Shown one piece after another: positions 63,027-64,000 of a DNA stretch of 64,000 nucleotides. Numbering within the stretch: position 1 is the stretch's first letter; each line of letters begins with the position of its first letter. Below the pieces are notes generated by a model. That model was given only the letters and a program-made list of their open reading frames with translations, was not told the DNA's origin and ran no database searches. Both the position numbers and the translations under genes were made by a program. Source of the stretch: Pelagibius sp050330205 (GTDB lineage Bacteria; Pseudomonadota; Alphaproteobacteria; Kiloniellales; Kiloniellaceae); contig JBHJOA010000014.1 in assembly GCA_050330205.1 (NCBI GenBank), positions 1 through 64,000 of the forward strand. The letters are read 5' to 3'.

Positions 63027-64000
63027 ATGCGCATCCGCAAGACGATGAATCTCGCCGTCTCGGTGCTGGCGGCGGGGGCCATCTTGGCGCTCGGCGGCGC
63101 CGATGACGCGACGGCCGATGACAAGCGCGTCCGCTGGAACATGGCCAGCGCCTACGGCAGCAAGCTGACCCAGCTCGGCACCCTCGGCACCCGGCTTTCC
63201 GAGCAGTTGGAGTTGGTCTCCGGTGGCTCGCTGGCCTTCCGGTTTTACGAGCCGGGCGCCCTGGTGCCGGCGCTCGAGATGTTCGACGCCGTCTCGGCCG
63301 GCTCCGTCGACGCCGGCTGGTCGACGCCGGGCTACTGGACCGGCAAGGACGAAACCTTCGCCATGTTCTCCGCCGTTCCCTTCGGGCCGAGCGCCGGAGA
63401 ATACCTCGGGTGGGTCTACCACGGCGGCGGCAAGGAGCTGATGGACGAGCTCTACGCCCAGTACAATATCAAGTCGGTGATGTGCGGCATCATCGCGCCG
63501 GAGGCCTCCGGCTGGTTCCGCAAGGAAATCAACACTGTCGAGGATCTCAGAGGCCTGAAGATGCGCTTCTTCGGCCTCGGCGCCAAGGTGATGGAGAAGA
63601 TGGGCGTCTCGACCCAGCTGCTGGCCGGCGGCGACATCTTCCCGGCCCTCGAGCGTGGCTCCATCGACGCCACCGAGTTCTCGATGCCGGCCATCGACCT
63701 CGACCTCGGCTTCTACCAGGTCGCCAAGCACTACTACTTCCCCGGCTGGCACCAGCAGTCGACGCTGTTCGACCTGATGATGAACAAGGACAAGTACGAC
63801 GCCCTCTCGGACACCCAGAAGGCACAGATCGACGCCGTCTGCGGCGACAACATCCGCGCCGGCCTGGCCGAGGGCGAAGCCATCCAGGGAGCGGCCCTGG
63901 CCGAACTGCAGGAGAAGGGCGTCAACATCCACCGCTGGTCGCCGGAGATCCTCGAGGCCTTGAACGACGCCTGGAACGAGGTTGCCGAGGAACTGGCGGC
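63027..64000 (+). CDS. TRAP transporter substrate-binding protein, TakP-like (3' end outside window)
   Basis: The first 324 codons of a periplasmic DctP-family receptor are present. A signal peptide reaches about residue 32. FAMFSAVPFGPSAGEYLGWVYHGGGKELMDELYAQYNIK and WFRKEINTVEDLRGLKMRFFGLGAKVMEKMGV resemble TakP-type receptors for 2-oxo acids, and IDATEFSMPAIDLDLGFYQVAKHYYFPGWHQ fits the same branch. ATG at 63027 follows GGGAGG. The gene runs past 64000; membrane subunits would be expected downstream. Confidence 0.85.
   Translation, partial: MRIRKTMNLAVSVLAAGAILALGGADDATADDKRVRWNMASAYGSKLTQLGTLGTRLSEQLELVSGGSLAFRFYEPGALVPALEMFDAVSAGSVDAGWSTPGYWTGKDETFAMFSAVPFGPSAGEYLGWVYHGGGKELMDELYAQYNIKSVMCGIIAPEASGWFRKEINTVEDLRGLKMRFFGLGAKVMEKMGVSTQLLAGGDIFPALERGSIDATEFSMPAIDLDLGFYQVAKHYYFPGWHQQSTLFDLMMNKDKYDALSDTQKAQIDAVCGDNIRAGLAEGEAIQGAALAELQEKGVNIHRWSPEILEALNDAWNEVAEELA

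Overview
The window is about 67% GC, coding-dense, and carries single-copy alphaproteobacterial core genes: glyQ, glyS, ppdK, a dihydroorotase, a polyprenyl diphosphate synthase and tRNAs. It also has three TRAP-type uptake systems (one complete, two represented by binding proteins), a ScfR-type regulator, an FNR-type box and an ECF-type promoter. The best fit is a free-living, high-GC alphaproteobacterium, probably of the Rhodospirillales and their relatives. That placement is inference from gene content, not a search result. I see no insertion sequence, integrase, rRNA or CRISPR array.

Layout. 1-47: 3' end of tRNA-Thr. 252-3379: an ECF sigma factor, its membrane anti-sigma factor and a SorAB-type sulfite dehydrogenase, with an ECF-like promoter before sorA. 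3448-6398: copper efflux, copA-cueR, behind a MerR-type promoter with a 19-bp spacer. 6426-9377: OmpA-like lipoprotein, MFS transporter, dodecin. 9532-18318: a nearly complete oxidative hexuronate pathway (galactarolactone isomerase, cycloisomerase, KdgD, FadR-type regulator, TRAP transporter, uronate dehydrogenase) with a shared ATCATAT operator motif. 18522-24749: a Gly-rich secreted protein, a crotonase, an unknown protein with a Fur-like box followed by a peroxiredoxin, an OsmC protein, and a phosphotransferase/kinase fusion. 24919-28885: an RTX protein, a V8-like protease, trans-3-hydroxyproline dehydratase and a small lipoprotein. 29101-33227: a ScfR-like regulator, a response regulator, small proteins and a lipid kinase. 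33421-38109: a five-gene acyl-CoA operon containing two PPC/DUF296 proteins. 38284-44674: envelope genes (LpxR-like deacylase, three glycosyltransferases, a membrane protein) plus a dihydroorotase. 44833-58469: housekeeping genes (YgfZ, MeaB, Hsp20, methyltransferase, PpdK, GlyS/GlyQ, SppA, TrmN6-like, polyprenyl synthase). 58490-59150: a small HTH gene, a CCCTA motif array and a predicted small RNA in an AT-rich gap. 59202-61367: pentapeptide protein, then chrA-padR behind a 48-bp near-perfect palindrome. 61435-61511: tRNA-Pro. 61768-64000: two TRAP-type binding proteins, the second cut by the window edge.

Genes that work together: the hexuronate cluster should import uronates through DctPQM, oxidise them with Udh, open and isomerise the lactones with Gci and Gli, and dehydrate/decarboxylate with KdgD to 2-oxoglutarate semialdehyde. 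The semialdehyde dehydrogenase is not in the window. Copper and chromate efflux, peroxiredoxin, OsmC and SorAB suggest a stress-exposed environment.

The least explained items are the predicted sRNA and CCCTA array at 58.8-59.15 kb, the chrA palindrome, the internally duplicated protein at 20378-21481, the acyl-CoA operon with paired PPC proteins, and the 34-codon ORF plus hairpin at 29.1-29.25 kb.
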